Shown here: positions 1 to 9,453 of the stretch, one piece after another
Layout of the letters: the number at the start of each line of letters is the position of its first letter
Position numbering within the stretch: position 1 is the stretch's first letter
Assembly (NCBI GenBank): GCA_949286465.1
Contig: CASECI010000011.1
Span: 1-61,494, forward strand
Direction of reading: 5' to 3'
Length of the DNA: 61,494 bases
From: an uncultured Alphaproteobacteria bacterium
GTDB lineage: Bacteria; Pseudomonadota; Alphaproteobacteria; CAAHEQ01; UBA3637
The notes under the pieces: model-generated
Told to the model about the DNA's origin: nothing
What the model saw: the letters and a program-made list of their open reading frames with translations, nothing else
The model's database searches: none
Made by a program: the position numbers and the translations under genes

Positions 1-239
1 TCAATATCGTAAGAAAGTCCAGACTCAGAATAAAAATCTGCCGGAACCCTACCTTTGCCCGTATCCATCACATGCAATGCCAACAAATGCACATCATTGT
101 AAATCGTATTCGCTCGATGCTTGTTCATCGCATAGGTAAAACCAACTAACGCCGTAATACTTAATACCCCTATTATCGCAAGTACTGCTAACATCTCTAA
201 CATACTACGACCGTGTTGCTTGGCATTATTTTTTATCAT
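1..239 (-). CDS. Pilin-like protein with RSM-type prepilin leader (partial)
   Basis: Only the first 79 codons are present; the gene leaves the window at position 1. The protein starts MIKNNAKQHG, then RSMLEMLAVLAIIGVLS. A Gly before the presumed prepilin-peptidase cut and a Glu at mature position 5 match the type IV pilin/pseudopilin N-terminus, although Arg-Ser at +1/+2 is unusual. A single hydrophobic helix follows, then a polar domain. The start at 239 has an AGGGAG ribosome site about 10 bases upstream. Its first part is nearly identical in DNA to the gene at 61123. The full domain and partner are unknown because the rest is missing. Confidence 0.75.
   Translation of the reverse strand, partial: MIKNNAKQHGRSMLEMLAVLAIIGVLSITALVGFTYAMNKHRANTIYNDVHLLALHVMDTGKGRVPADFYSESGLSYDI
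124..167 (-). repeat. 44-bp repeat inside pilin-like gene, inverted copy at 61195-61238
   Basis: This segment, read on the minus strand, matches 61195-61238 on the plus strand at 43 of 44 bases; the difference is at 144. It encodes the hydrophobic helix of the pilin-like N-terminus. The two copies are inverted relative to each other and lie about 61 kb apart. Confidence 0.85.
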
Positions 240-339
240 ATCATAGACTCCCTTTTAATATAAATCTTAGCAATTTATTATTAATTTACCCATCTTTCTC
301 TAAATTTTGTCAAGAGAAAATTAGACTTTCCGACATAAA

Positions 340-368
340 TTGACTTTGGATGGATTTTTCAGTATAAT
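340..368 (+). promoter_or_regulatory. Sigma-70-type promoter TTGACT-N17-TATAAT
   Basis: TTGACT at 340-345 and TATAAT at 363-368 are separated by exactly 17 bases. This is a near-consensus housekeeping promoter directed at the gene starting at 410. Confidence 0.75.
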
Positions 369-409
369 AATAAATTGTATATATTTTAATAAAGTACTAG
401 GAGATCGTC

Positions 410-1027
410 ATGACGACAACCTTAAAATACGCTGCGACAGTTTCTGGAAAAGAAGCTTTTCAGCAGTTTACAAATCGTACCGTTTTATCTGACGAGTTTG
501 GACGTCGAAGAAAAACAGAACATCGAAGCAACAATGGAGACATTTTATTTATTGACTCTTTCAAATATGAAACTGACAAAGTCCGAAAACCTTATGAAAT
601 GACGCGTACTTATCCTGGAAAAGGAAAGGACAAAGTTGTGGATACTTTTACAACACATCCGGATGATAATAAAGACTTCGTTTTCTACCGCATTAAATCG
701 CAAATTTACAAAAACGGAGAAAAAGTACGTTCTATACATTATGACTCTCATACTCAAGCAAAAACACTTGAAAGAATTTTTCGTCGCGACAAGAACACTG
801 GCCTTTTACTCATGACTGAAAATTCATACGACAAAACAGGCCAAAAAATCATCCAATCCCGTAGAATGGTCAATTTAGCGGGGCGATATTATAAACGGAC
901 ATCTGAAATTGATAAAAAGCTTGGGTTGCAAACACGTTCGAGCTTACGAAGCACACTCAATAAAAACCAAAAATTAAAAGCTATTAAAGCCTTTTTTGAA
1001 CGCTTATTACCTGGAAAATCTGCTTAA
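410..1027 (+). CDS. Hypothetical protein, 205 aa, basic
   Basis: I do not recognise this family. The product is hydrophilic, rich in Lys, Arg and Thr, and has no signal peptide or membrane segment. Its middle part alternates strand-like segments (FVFYRIKSQIY, KVRSIHYD), and the C-terminal third is strongly basic and probably helical. The ATG has an AGGAG site (AGGAGATCGTC) and sits downstream of a near-consensus promoter. Its stop overlaps the dnaE stop by 4 bases, so the two are convergent with no terminator between them. It is a single transcription unit on the plus strand. The function is unknown. Confidence 0.7.
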   Translation: MTTTLKYAATVSGKEAFQQFTNRTVLSDEFGRRRKTEHRSNNGDILFIDSFKYETDKVRKPYEMTRTYPGKGKDKVVDTFTTHPDDNKDFVFYRIKSQIYKNGEKVRSIHYDSHTQAKTLERIFRRDKNTGLLLMTENSYDKTGQKIIQSRRMVNLAGRYYKRTSEIDKKLGLQTRSSLRSTLNKNQKLKAIKAFFERLLPGKSA

Positions 1028-4000
1028 GCTTGCCGTATCTCATTCACGCCTGGTATTGATCGAAGAGAGTTGATTATATCAGGCGTTAAGTCATATCCAC
1101 CCTCTAAAGCAACCTCAACATCCCAGTTATTAACTCGAGGGATTAAGAAAACCTTCCCTTTTCCCACAGAAGCATTTTTCAAAATTGACTGTATCGCTGA
1201 AAGACACGCAGGATCACTCATGTAAATCATAACCGAACTACTTACTTTTGTAATTGCTTCATTTAAATACTCAACAGCTTGAAGTGTCATGCGGATTTCA
1301 TCTTCTTTTTTATCTGCAAGAACTGAAAAAATCAAAGGTTGGCCTGATTTTAATTTATCTCGAGATTGAGCTAACGTTTCTGAAAAACACATCATATCAA
1401 AAGTCCCCGACGTATCAGAGCCGGTTATAAAAGCATATTTATTGCCAGATTTTTGAGAAATGCGTTCTCTCATATCATTCACGATTCCAGCCAAACGAAC
1501 ACGTGCAGAACCAGTTGCTTCTATCGTTTTAACAAGTTCAGAGGAAGACGTTATTCTTAATCGTTCAAAACTCGTTTCAAAAGCATCTAATGGATGTGCC
1601 GACAAATAAAATCCTATAGCTTCTGCCTCCATTTCCAATTTCTGCATAGATGGCCATTCTGGAATATTCTCTAACTGAATATTTTGGACTTCCATACTTT
1701 CTCCGAACAGTGATATCTGAGAGCTTTTCCTTTGCGTCGCTATTGCTGCTGAATGTTGGCTTAAACGTTCTAAATTATGATGCAATTTTGCTCTATTAGA
1801 CTCTAAGCAATCTAATGCACCTGACTTAATGAGATTTTCGAAGCACCGTTTGTTCATAACAGAGCTATCTACGCGCGTTATAAAATCTATAATATCCTTA
1901 AATGGACCATTTTTTTCTCTCTCTGCGACAAGAGATTGCATAGCTCCTTCCCCAACATTACGGACCGCAGACAAAGCATAACGAATAGAACCTTCTTCTA
2001 CAGAAAAATTAACTTGAGACTTATTAACATCTGGAGGCAAAATATGTATCCCCATTTTCGTAATATCTCTTTTGAAAAAGCCTAATTTATCTGTATCTGT
2101 TTTATCTAAAGTCATCGTCGCCGCCATAAATTCGACAGGATAATGCGCTTTCAAATATGCTGTTTGATATGAAACAAATGCATAAGCTGCTGCATGAGAC
2201 TTATTAAAACCATAACTCGCAAACTTTTCCATCAAATCAAAAACTTCTGCGGCTTTTTCTTCTGGGACGCCTCTGGCCTTCGCGCCATCAATAAAAATAA
2301 CGCGTTGCTTGACCATTTCTTCTTTTTTCTTTTTTCCCATTGCTCGACGCAATAAGTCTGCACCACCTAAACTATACCCGGCCATCACTTGAGCAATTTG
2401 CATAACTTGCTCTTGATAAATCATAATGCCATATGTTTCTTTCAAAATACCCTCTAGCATAGGATGCAAATAATCCGGCTTTTCTGTACCATGTTTTCGA
2501 GCGATATAACTTGGAATATTCCCCATAGGACCTGGACGATATAAAGCAACAATAGCAACCAAATCTTCTATCTTATCTGGAGCCATATCTTTTAAAATCT
2601 TCCGCATTCCTGCACTTTCAAATTGGAAGACGCCTGATGTATCTCCATCTGATAATAACTTAAAGGTTTCTTTATCATCTAACGGGATATTAATTAAATC
2701 TAACTCTATCCCTCTGGGGCGCAATAGTTCTAGTGTCTTTGCTAAGACTGTTAATGTTTTTAAACCCAGAAAGTCAAATTTAATTAAACTCGCATCCTCC
2801 ACAAACTTCATATTGAACTGTGTTACAGGCATATCAGAATCAGGGTCTTTATAGATAGGCAATATTTCATCAAGTGGATCATGTCCGATAACAACACCGG
2901 CCGCATGAGTTGATGTATTACGATAAAGACCTTCTAATTTTAATGCATATTCCAATAAACGTTTAATTTGAGGTTCTCGATTTGCTTCTACCTCGAATGC
3001 AGGCTCTATCTCTAAAACTTCTTTAAGTGTATAAGGTTTCCCTTTTTCATTGAGGCCATTGGGAACCATTTTAGAAAGTCTATCAACAACAGGATAAGGT
3101 ATTTGTAAAACGCGTCCAACATCTCTAATAACAGCTTTAGCTTGTAATTGACCAAATGTCACAATCTGTGCAACATGATCAAAACCGTATTTTTCTTGCA
3201 CATACTGGATTGTTTCTCCTCGACGTTCCTGACAAAAGTCCACGTCAAAATCTGGCATTGAAACACGTTCTGGGTTCAAAAAACGTTCAAACAACAAATT
3301 AAATTTCAATGGATCTATATCTGTAATCGTAAGAGCCCACGCAACAACTGAACCTGCTCCAGATCCTCTCCCAGGGCCAACAGGAATTCCATGAGCTTTC
3401 GACCATTGAATAAAGTCTGAAACAATCAAAAAGTACCCAGGGAAACCCATTTGCCTAATGATGCCAAGCTCATATTCCATGCGGTCGCTATACTTTTTGC
3501 GATCTTCCTCAGAGCGATTCTTCATACGCTTTTCTAAACCTTCATGAGCTTTTTTAACGAGCAACTCATCTTCAGTTAAGCCACCACAATCATATTGAGG
3601 AAAGGCTGGCTTTCTTTTCTTTAGCATGAACCCACAGCGTTTTGCTATTTTAACTGTATTTTGAATGGCTTCAGGCAAGTCTTCAAAAAGCTTCTTCATC
3701 TCTTCCGTTGTTTTAAAATAATGCTGTGGCGTTACTTTGCGTCTATCCTGTATATCGACATATGTTTTGTCTGCTATACAGAGCAAAGCATCATGAGCTT
3801 CATACATATCAGGTGTCTTAAATAAAACATCATTCGTCGCAACTAAAGGAATATCATTTTTATAAGCTAAATCAAGAAAATCATCCTCTGTTTGACGCTC
3901 TGCTAGCATTCCATGACGCATCATCTCTATATATAATCGATTACCGAAACTTTGCTTTAATCGAAGCAATAAACTTTCAGCTTTATCTTTCTGACCAGAG

Positions 4001-4461
4001 AGTAAATAACGCCCAATAGGACCTTCTGGACCTCCTGTTAACAAAATCAGACCTTTATTAAATTCTTCTAGCTCCTCTATCGTAATATGTGGAAATGTTT
4101 GCTTTCCTTCCCCCATATAATAATGATTAAAGATTTTTAATAAATTTTTATATCCGACTTCATTTTGAACAAGCAAAACAATTTTATCCATAGGAGGATT
4201 AATTTCTTCTTTTATTGTTGGCAATCTTCCAGTTTCTTGTTCTTGTTTTAATAAAAGTTGCGTTCCCAGTATCGGCTGTATTCCCGCATCAGAACAAGAG
4301 TAAGAAAAATCCATACCCCCAAATAAGTTTGCTGTATCCGTAATCGCCATTGCGGGCATATGATTTTCTACACAAGCGTCAATCAGTTTTGGAATTTTTA
4401 TCGCTCCTTCTAACAAGGAGTACTGAGAATGCACATGTAAATGAATAAATTCCGGATCCAT
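1024..4461 (-). CDS. dnaE: DNA polymerase III alpha subunit
   Basis: This is the replicative polymerase catalytic subunit. At 1145 residues it has the usual DnaE length. The N-terminal PHP domain begins HLHVHSQYSLLEGA. The C-family polymerase core contains PDFDVDFCQERRG with the catalytic Asp pair and GPGRGSGAGSVV. A helix-hairpin-helix and an OB-fold (about residues 980-1060) follow. ATG 4461 has an AAGG site. It is the last gene after the lolC / Cys-rich / lolD / small membrane protein cluster, with only a 9-base gap from the membrane protein gene, so it may be co-transcribed with that cluster. The proofreading subunit is not in this window. Confidence 0.97.
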   Translation of the reverse strand: MDPEFIHLHVHSQYSLLEGAIKIPKLIDACVENHMPAMAITDTANLFGGMDFSYSCSDAGIQPILGTQLLLKQEQETGRLPTIKEEINPPMDKIVLLVQNEVGYKNLLKIFNHYYMGEGKQTFPHITIEELEEFNKGLILLTGGPEGPIGRYLLSGQKDKAESLLLRLKQSFGNRLYIEMMRHGMLAERQTEDDFLDLAYKNDIPLVATNDVLFKTPDMYEAHDALLCIADKTYVDIQDRRKVTPQHYFKTTEEMKKLFEDLPEAIQNTVKIAKRCGFMLKKRKPAFPQYDCGGLTEDELLVKKAHEGLEKRMKNRSEEDRKKYSDRMEYELGIIRQMGFPGYFLIVSDFIQWSKAHGIPVGPGRGSGAGSVVAWALTITDIDPLKFNLLFERFLNPERVSMPDFDVDFCQERRGETIQYVQEKYGFDHVAQIVTFGQLQAKAVIRDVGRVLQIPYPVVDRLSKMVPNGLNEKGKPYTLKEVLEIEPAFEVEANREPQIKRLLEYALKLEGLYRNTSTHAAGVVIGHDPLDEILPIYKDPDSDMPVTQFNMKFVEDASLIKFDFLGLKTLTVLAKTLELLRPRGIELDLINIPLDDKETFKLLSDGDTSGVFQFESAGMRKILKDMAPDKIEDLVAIVALYRPGPMGNIPSYIARKHGTEKPDYLHPMLEGILKETYGIMIYQEQVMQIAQVMAGYSLGGADLLRRAMGKKKKEEMVKQRVIFIDGAKARGVPEEKAAEVFDLMEKFASYGFNKSHAAAYAFVSYQTAYLKAHYPVEFMAATMTLDKTDTDKLGFFKRDITKMGIHILPPDVNKSQVNFSVEEGSIRYALSAVRNVGEGAMQSLVAEREKNGPFKDIIDFITRVDSSVMNKRCFENLIKSGALDCLESNRAKLHHNLERLSQHSAAIATQRKSSQISLFGESMEVQNIQLENIPEWPSMQKLEMEAEAIGFYLSAHPLDAFETSFERLRITSSSELVKTIEATGSARVRLAGIVNDMRERISQKSGNKYAFITGSDTSGTFDMMCFSETLAQSRDKLKSGQPLIFSVLADKKEDEIRMTLQAVEYLNEAITKVSSSVMIYMSDPACLSAIQSILKNASVGKGKVFLIPRVNNWDVEVALEGGYDLTPDIINSLRSIPGVNEIRQA

Positions 4462-4470
4462 TTTTAAGCC

Positions 4471-4788
4471 TTAAATAAAAACACCAATATGGTAATAAAC
4501 AAGTGCCAACCAAATAGCAACAAATAAACCAAAAGCAAAACCATAAAATTTAATCTTAGTTTTTGAAATAGATGAAATGATAATCATTCCTATAAACAAA
4601 AAAAACATTAAGATTAAATCTGAACGAAAATAATCAATATCATAAGAACTTGTTGGAGAGGTAGCCAACCATTTTATTAAAAAACCGCCGACAAAAAGAA
4701 GACTAAAAAAACATATAGCAAAGCTATAGAGAAAATAACGCGATATTAAAGAAATTGTAGTTATCTTTAAAAGAGATTTTTTCTTCAT
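4471..4788 (-). CDS. Small membrane protein, three predicted helices
   Basis: This 105-residue protein has a basic N-terminus (MKKKSLLK), then three hydrophobic stretches at roughly residues 18-42, 56-76 and 80-104. No enzymatic motif is visible and I do not recognise the family. Its start directly abuts the lolD stop (4788/4789) and it ends 9 bases before dnaE, so it belongs to the lol-dnaE transcription unit. An envelope role is only guessed from the neighbours. Confidence 0.7.
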   Translation of the reverse strand: MKKKSLLKITTISLISRYFLYSFAICFFSLLFVGGFLIKWLATSPTSSYDIDYFRSDLILMFFLFIGMIIISSISKTKIKFYGFAFGLFVAIWLALVYYHIGVFI

Positions 4789-5475
4789 TTAAACTTCCTC
4801 TAACACACCATTAATTAATTGTACACGTCTATCCATTTTCTGTGCTAATTCCGGGTTATGAGTTGCAATTAAAGCTGACAAACCCGTCTCACGAACTGTT
4901 GTTAATAACTCAGTAAAAACCTTTTCACTTGTGATAGGATCCAAGTTACCTGTTGGCTCATCTGCCAACAGCAAAGAAGGATGATTTGCTAAAGCTCTGG
5001 CAATTGCGACACGTTGTTGCTCCCCACCAGATAATTCACCGCTACGATGTGTCACTCTATTTTTTAATCCCATTTTTTCGAGTAAAAAAAGAGCATTTTC
5101 TTTTGCCTGTTTTTTCGATTTACCATCTATTAGCTGAGGTATCATAACATTTTCTAAAGCTGAAAAATCAGGCAACAATAAATGGCTTTGATATACGAAA
5201 CCCAAATAAGCCCGACGCAATAGAGTTCTTTCCTTCTCGTTCATTTTTTCACAAGCAATATTCGCTAAATGAATGGAACCAGAACTAGGTTGATCCAATA
5301 ATCCAGCTATATAAAGCATAGTCGATTTTCCGGAACCAGAAGGACCAACGAGAGCGACGATTTCTCCTGTTTTAATCTCTAAATTAACCCCTTTTAAGAC
5401 ATGTAGCCGTTTGTCCCCATCACCAAACCAACGTTTCACATTATTCAATTTTAAAACAGGACTGGTCATAGGCAC
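4789..5475 (-). CDS. lolD: Lipoprotein-releasing ABC transporter ATP-binding protein LolD
   Basis: This is the ATPase that powers release of outer-membrane lipoproteins from the inner membrane to LolA. The 228 residues carry Walker A GPSGSGKST, signature LSGGEQQRVAIARAL, Walker B LLLADEPTGNLD and the switch His in IATHNPE. The order and length match the LolD/MacB-like ATPase family. The permease gene lies just upstream, separated by a small Cys-rich gene whose end overlaps this start by 10 bases. This arrangement points to LolD rather than a drug exporter. Confidence 0.93.
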   Translation of the reverse strand: MPMTSPVLKLNNVKRWFGDGDKRLHVLKGVNLEIKTGEIVALVGPSGSGKSTMLYIAGLLDQPSSGSIHLANIACEKMNEKERTLLRRAYLGFVYQSHLLLPDFSALENVMIPQLIDGKSKKQAKENALFLLEKMGLKNRVTHRSGELSGGEQQRVAIARALANHPSLLLADEPTGNLDPITSEKVFTELLTTVRETGLSALIATHNPELAQKMDRRVQLINGVLEEV

Positions 5476-5816
5476 TTTCCTTCTTTAAATTTTCTATTAG
5501 GACACCGATTACATTCTTCTTCTGTCATTTCTACATAAGATAAATCTTGCCCATAACACGGATAACAATATCCATATATTCCTTGCATTGGTTTATCAAT
5601 CGGACAATCTTTCAAAGCGCACATATTATGTAACATTTGTCGATTAGGACACTTTTGGCAATTTTCAAAATCTGCCTCGATAGGAATGTCCTCATAACAA
5701 TTATGACAAAAACCACTTCTATCTAACAATGGATAGTCTGCAGCACAATCAGACATTTTTATCTGAGCTAAAACAGGAAATGAAATTAAGCAAAAAATAA
5801 CAACTAACTTATTCAT
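5466..5816 (-). CDS. Small secreted Cys-rich protein between lolC and lolD
   Basis: This 116-residue protein starts with a signal peptide (MNKLVVIFCLISFPVLAQ). About 14 Cys follow, arranged as two similar modules: each has GxCxxCY, then about 12-18 residues, then ECxxCPNR (or NCxxCPNR) and a final Cys. The modules resemble Cys-rich extracellular domains, probably disulfide-bonded. It overlaps the lolC stop by 8 bases and the lolD start by 10 bases, so it is translationally embedded in the lipoprotein-sorting operon. There is no lipobox. Function unknown; the repeat structure and export are seen, while any tie to lipoprotein transport is inference. Confidence 0.8.
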   Translation of the reverse strand: MNKLVVIFCLISFPVLAQIKMSDCAADYPLLDRSGFCHNCYEDIPIEADFENCQKCPNRQMLHNMCALKDCPIDKPMQGIYGYCYPCYGQDLSYVEMTEEECNRCPNRKFKEGKCL

Positions 5817-7050
5817 ACCGCAATGCCTCCACCGGATCGGTTTTGGATGCTTTCCAAGAAGGATATAATGTTGCTAAGAATGATAAACTCAACGCCATAA
5901 CTGTAACGGCAATAACTTCTTTTATATCTGTTTTAGAGGGCAATTGAGACAAAAAGTAAATTTCAGCAGAAAATAAATCTTGCCCAGCTAATCGTCCCAA
6001 AAACTGTCGAATTGGTTCAATGTTGTAAGAAACCAGCAATCCAAGGAATAATCCTGCAAGCGTTCCAACAACACCAACGAATAACCCATCTATCAGGAAA
6101 ATAGCCATAATCGAACGGCGACTAGCACCCATTGTCCGTAATATAGCTATATCTTTACTTTTATCTTTAACGAGCATAATTAAGCCAGAGATAATATTAA
6201 ATGCCGCAACAATAATAATCAGCGTTAAAATTAAGAACATCACATTTCTTTCAACTTCTATTGCATTAAAGAATGCCGAATTAGAATGTTTCCAGTCAAC
6301 CGCTATTTGCGAACGAGGTAACTGAGCAACTACTTCCTCTTGAACAAAAGGAAGTATATTCATATCCTTCACAAAAATCTCGATTTGACTAATTTGTCCT
6401 TCATTCATTAAGTATTTTTGAGCCTGTTCAAGAGGCATAAAAATAAAGTTAGAGTCATATTCAAACATACCTGTATCAAAAGTACCAATAACTTCATACG
6501 CTTTCATACGAGGCATCGTTCCAAAAGCCGTCACATTTCCATTCGGTGAAATTAAATTAATTTTTTCACCAATGCGAACACCCATTTTAGAAGCTAATCT
6601 ATATCCGATGATAATTTGATTATCTTTAAAATGACCTATATCTTTTCCTTGATATTTAGAATTTAATAAAGGCCTTTCCTTAAAATCTTGTTGCCGAATT
6701 CCACGCAAAAGAGCCCCCTGAGACAGTAGCTCTGACGAAGCCATAACTTGCCCTTCTAAAACCGGCATAACAGCTGTAATACCATGTATTTTTTTCAAAT
6801 CTATTAATTGTTTTTCGTTCAATGAAAGAGTAGGCCCCCATGAAGGATAAATAGCCATATGACCATTAATACCTAACACACGTCCCATCAACTCATCACG
6901 AAAACCATTCATAACACTCATCACAATAATAAGTGTTGCAACACCAAGCATAATACCCAAAAAAGAAAAGCCTGCAATAACAGAAACAAACCCTGTCCTT
7001 TTGCGGGCTTTTAAATAACGAAAACCGACTAAAAATTCAAAAAAAGCCAC
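5809..7050 (-). CDS. lolC: Lipoprotein-releasing ABC transporter permease LolC/LolE
   Basis: This 413-residue inner-membrane permease has the LolC/E layout: an N-terminal helix (GFSFLGIMLGVATLIIVMSVMNGF), a large periplasmic MacB-like domain to about residue 260, then three helices ending in WKASKTDPVEALRYE. Only one permease gene is present, so it may act as a homodimer (LolF-like) or pair with one encoded elsewhere. The start at 7050 is GTG, supported by GAGG about 9 bases upstream; no better ATG precedes the conserved FEFLVGFRYLKARK. It is the first gene of the lolC / Cys-rich / lolD unit. Confidence 0.93.
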   Translation of the reverse strand: MAFFEFLVGFRYLKARKRTGFVSVIAGFSFLGIMLGVATLIIVMSVMNGFRDELMGRVLGINGHMAIYPSWGPTLSLNEKQLIDLKKIHGITAVMPVLEGQVMASSELLSQGALLRGIRQQDFKERPLLNSKYQGKDIGHFKDNQIIIGYRLASKMGVRIGEKINLISPNGNVTAFGTMPRMKAYEVIGTFDTGMFEYDSNFIFMPLEQAQKYLMNEGQISQIEIFVKDMNILPFVQEEVVAQLPRSQIAVDWKHSNSAFFNAIEVERNVMFLILTLIIIVAAFNIISGLIMLVKDKSKDIAILRTMGASRRSIMAIFLIDGLFVGVVGTLAGLFLGLLVSYNIEPIRQFLGRLAGQDLFSAEIYFLSQLPSKTDIKEVIAVTVMALSLSFLATLYPSWKASKTDPVEALRYE

Positions 7051-7112
7051 TTATTCTATCCTCTTTTATTTTTTAAAAAGAATAAAAGAAATCCTAACAA
7101 ATAGCAAGCTTT

Positions 7113-9395
7113 TTAAAAATTAATATCTGCAAGAAATTTCTTTAAAACTTTCTTGCGACCTTTATAATCAAAGCTAACTTCAACACGGTCACCTTCATCT
7201 CTTATGACTGTTCCATCACCAAAAACTTCATGATGCACACGCTTTCCTAATTTTGATGACGGTTTTATAGAAAACATCCCCGTTGATTGCCCCCAAGTAT
7301 AATTTTCCGTTTTATCTTCTTGCTCTGACCGATAAAAAGAAGAGATATTAGAACCTATATTCATCCATTCATCAGAACGTCCATAAGAGCTGAAATTTCC
7401 TAAGTTTCCTTTTAATCCTCTAGCACTTTGAAAGTCTATGTGCTCTTCGGGCAATTCATCAATAAAACGAGAAGGCAACGCATTTTGCCACTGACCATAT
7501 ACGCGTCTATTCGAAGCAAATGAAATACTGACTTTCTTTCTAGCTCTAGTAATGCCCACATAAGCAAGACGACGTTCCTCTTCTAAAGCCTCTCGCCCAC
7601 CTTCATCTAAGGCTTTTGAATGAGGAAATAAGCCTTCCTCCCAACCTGGCAAAAAGACAACATCAAATTCTAATCCTTTAGATGCATGAAGTGTCATAAC
7701 TGTGACCAAATCTTGATCTTGTTCCTTATCTGTATCCATAACAAGACTCGCATGTTCAATAAATGCAGAAATATCCTCATACTCGCCGGTCATAACATTT
7801 TGTAATTCTTTTAAGTTTTCAAGGCGACCTTCTGCTTCTATTGATTTATCTGTCCGCCACATATTCATATAGCCTGATTCCTCTAGAATCTTTTTCGTTA
7901 GCTCTTTTAGGGGCATCATCGTGACTAGACCTCGCCACTGCATCACATGAGCTTTAAAATCTGTTAATGTCCGTTTAGCTGCCACTTTTAATTCTGCTTT
8001 ATCAATTGCCTCGAATAAAGAAGTATGGTTCATTCTAGCATATTCTTGCAAAACCTTAAGCGAAGCTTCTCCAATGCCTCGACGCGGTCTGTTCACAATT
8101 CTTTGAAAGGCTAAATCATCATTTGTATTATTGATTAACCTTAAATAAGCAACCGCATCTTTAATTTCTTCACGCTCATAAAATTTAAAGTCGCCTATAA
8201 CCTGATACGGTATGCCTGCTTTAATTAAAGCTTCTTCAAATTCTCGCGTTTGAAAACCTGCCCGAACAAGAACTGCTATGTTAGAAAGAGATACCCCTTT
8301 ACGCACGAAATCTTCTATTTCTTCGATAATATGTAAAGCTTCTTCTTGTCCATTCCAATAGCCTTTTATCGTCACTAATTCTCCACTTCCATCTCGTCCT
8401 GGAGCAACACGCAATGTCTTTCCTAAACGGCCTTCATTATTAGAAATAAGAGCTGAAGCTGCTCCTAAAATATGAGCAGTTGAACGATAATTACTTTCCA
8501 AACGAATTGTTTTAGCTGTTGGGAAATCTTTTGAAAATCTTAAAATATTTTCAACCTCTGCCCCCCGCCATGAATAAATAGACTGATCATCATCTCCAAC
8601 ACAACACAAATTACCTGAACCCATTGCTAACAGGCGAAGCCACAAGTATTGAGCCACATTCGTATCCTGATATTCATCAACCAAAATATACTTAAATTGT
8701 TTCTGATAATACCCGGCGATATCTGGCCGTGTTTTAAAAATCTCTAGAGGATGTAATAATAAGTCTCCAAAATCAACAGCGTTTAATTCTTTTAACCGAT
8801 CTTGATACATTTTATAAAATGTCAGAGCTCGACCATACATAAAACCTGTATCTTCATTTTTCGTCACCATAACAGGAGACAATCCTCTATCCTTCCAACG
8901 CTGGATAACATTTAACAAAGCTGCGGGAGACCATTCCTTTATATCAACTCCATTTGCTTGCATGAGTTGTTTAAGTAAGCGCTCTTGATCATCTTCTCCT
9001 AAGATAACAAAATCCTTTTCCAAACCGACAACATTATAATGAGCTCTTAAGATTCTTAAGCCCAATCGATGGAATGTACCAAGCCAGACAGATAACGCAT
9101 CAGGGCCTATCATTTTTTCTAAGCGTTCGCTCATTTCTCGAGCCGCTTTATTCGTAAACGTAACAGCCAGACATTGCCAAGGTTTTGCTAATCCCTTATC
9201 AATAATATAGGCTAAACGAGTCGTAAGAACACGCGTCTTACCCGTTCCTGCTCCAGATAAAACAAGAACAGGTCCTTCTGTTGTTTCAACAGCAAGACGT
9301 TGTTCTGGGTTTAGATTTTTTAAATAGTTAAATTCTTTTACCGGAGCTAAAGAGGATTGCTCTTCATCATCCATCAAATCAAATGGGTTTGACAT
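7113..9395 (-). CDS. uvrD: DNA helicase UvrD/PcrA (superfamily 1)
   Basis: This 760-residue 3'-5' helicase takes part in nucleotide-excision and mismatch repair. It shows the SF1 motifs in order: Q motif (LNPEQRLAVE), Walker A GAGTGKT, motif Ia TFTNKAAREM, motif II VDEYQD, motif III DDDQSIYSWRGA, motif IV ESNYRS, motif V VMTLHASKGLEFD, motif VI RLAYVGITRARK. A C-terminal Tudor-like segment (KRVHHEVFGDGTV) fits the PcrA/UvrD branch rather than Rep. It has its own ATG with AAAGGAAA upstream and a 58-base gap from tcdA. Confidence 0.95.
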   Translation of the reverse strand: MSNPFDLMDDEEQSSLAPVKEFNYLKNLNPEQRLAVETTEGPVLVLSGAGTGKTRVLTTRLAYIIDKGLAKPWQCLAVTFTNKAAREMSERLEKMIGPDALSVWLGTFHRLGLRILRAHYNVVGLEKDFVILGEDDQERLLKQLMQANGVDIKEWSPAALLNVIQRWKDRGLSPVMVTKNEDTGFMYGRALTFYKMYQDRLKELNAVDFGDLLLHPLEIFKTRPDIAGYYQKQFKYILVDEYQDTNVAQYLWLRLLAMGSGNLCCVGDDDQSIYSWRGAEVENILRFSKDFPTAKTIRLESNYRSTAHILGAASALISNNEGRLGKTLRVAPGRDGSGELVTIKGYWNGQEEALHIIEEIEDFVRKGVSLSNIAVLVRAGFQTREFEEALIKAGIPYQVIGDFKFYEREEIKDAVAYLRLINNTNDDLAFQRIVNRPRRGIGEASLKVLQEYARMNHTSLFEAIDKAELKVAAKRTLTDFKAHVMQWRGLVTMMPLKELTKKILEESGYMNMWRTDKSIEAEGRLENLKELQNVMTGEYEDISAFIEHASLVMDTDKEQDQDLVTVMTLHASKGLEFDVVFLPGWEEGLFPHSKALDEGGREALEEERRLAYVGITRARKKVSISFASNRRVYGQWQNALPSRFIDELPEEHIDFQSARGLKGNLGNFSSYGRSDEWMNIGSNISSFYRSEQEDKTENYTWGQSTGMFSIKPSSKLGKRVHHEVFGDGTVIRDEGDRVEVSFDYKGRKKVLKKFLADINF

Positions 9396-9453
9396 TATGT
9401 TTCCTTTTTGTTCTTTTTGGAAAGTGTACTTATTCCATATAAAATGTCAAGCA

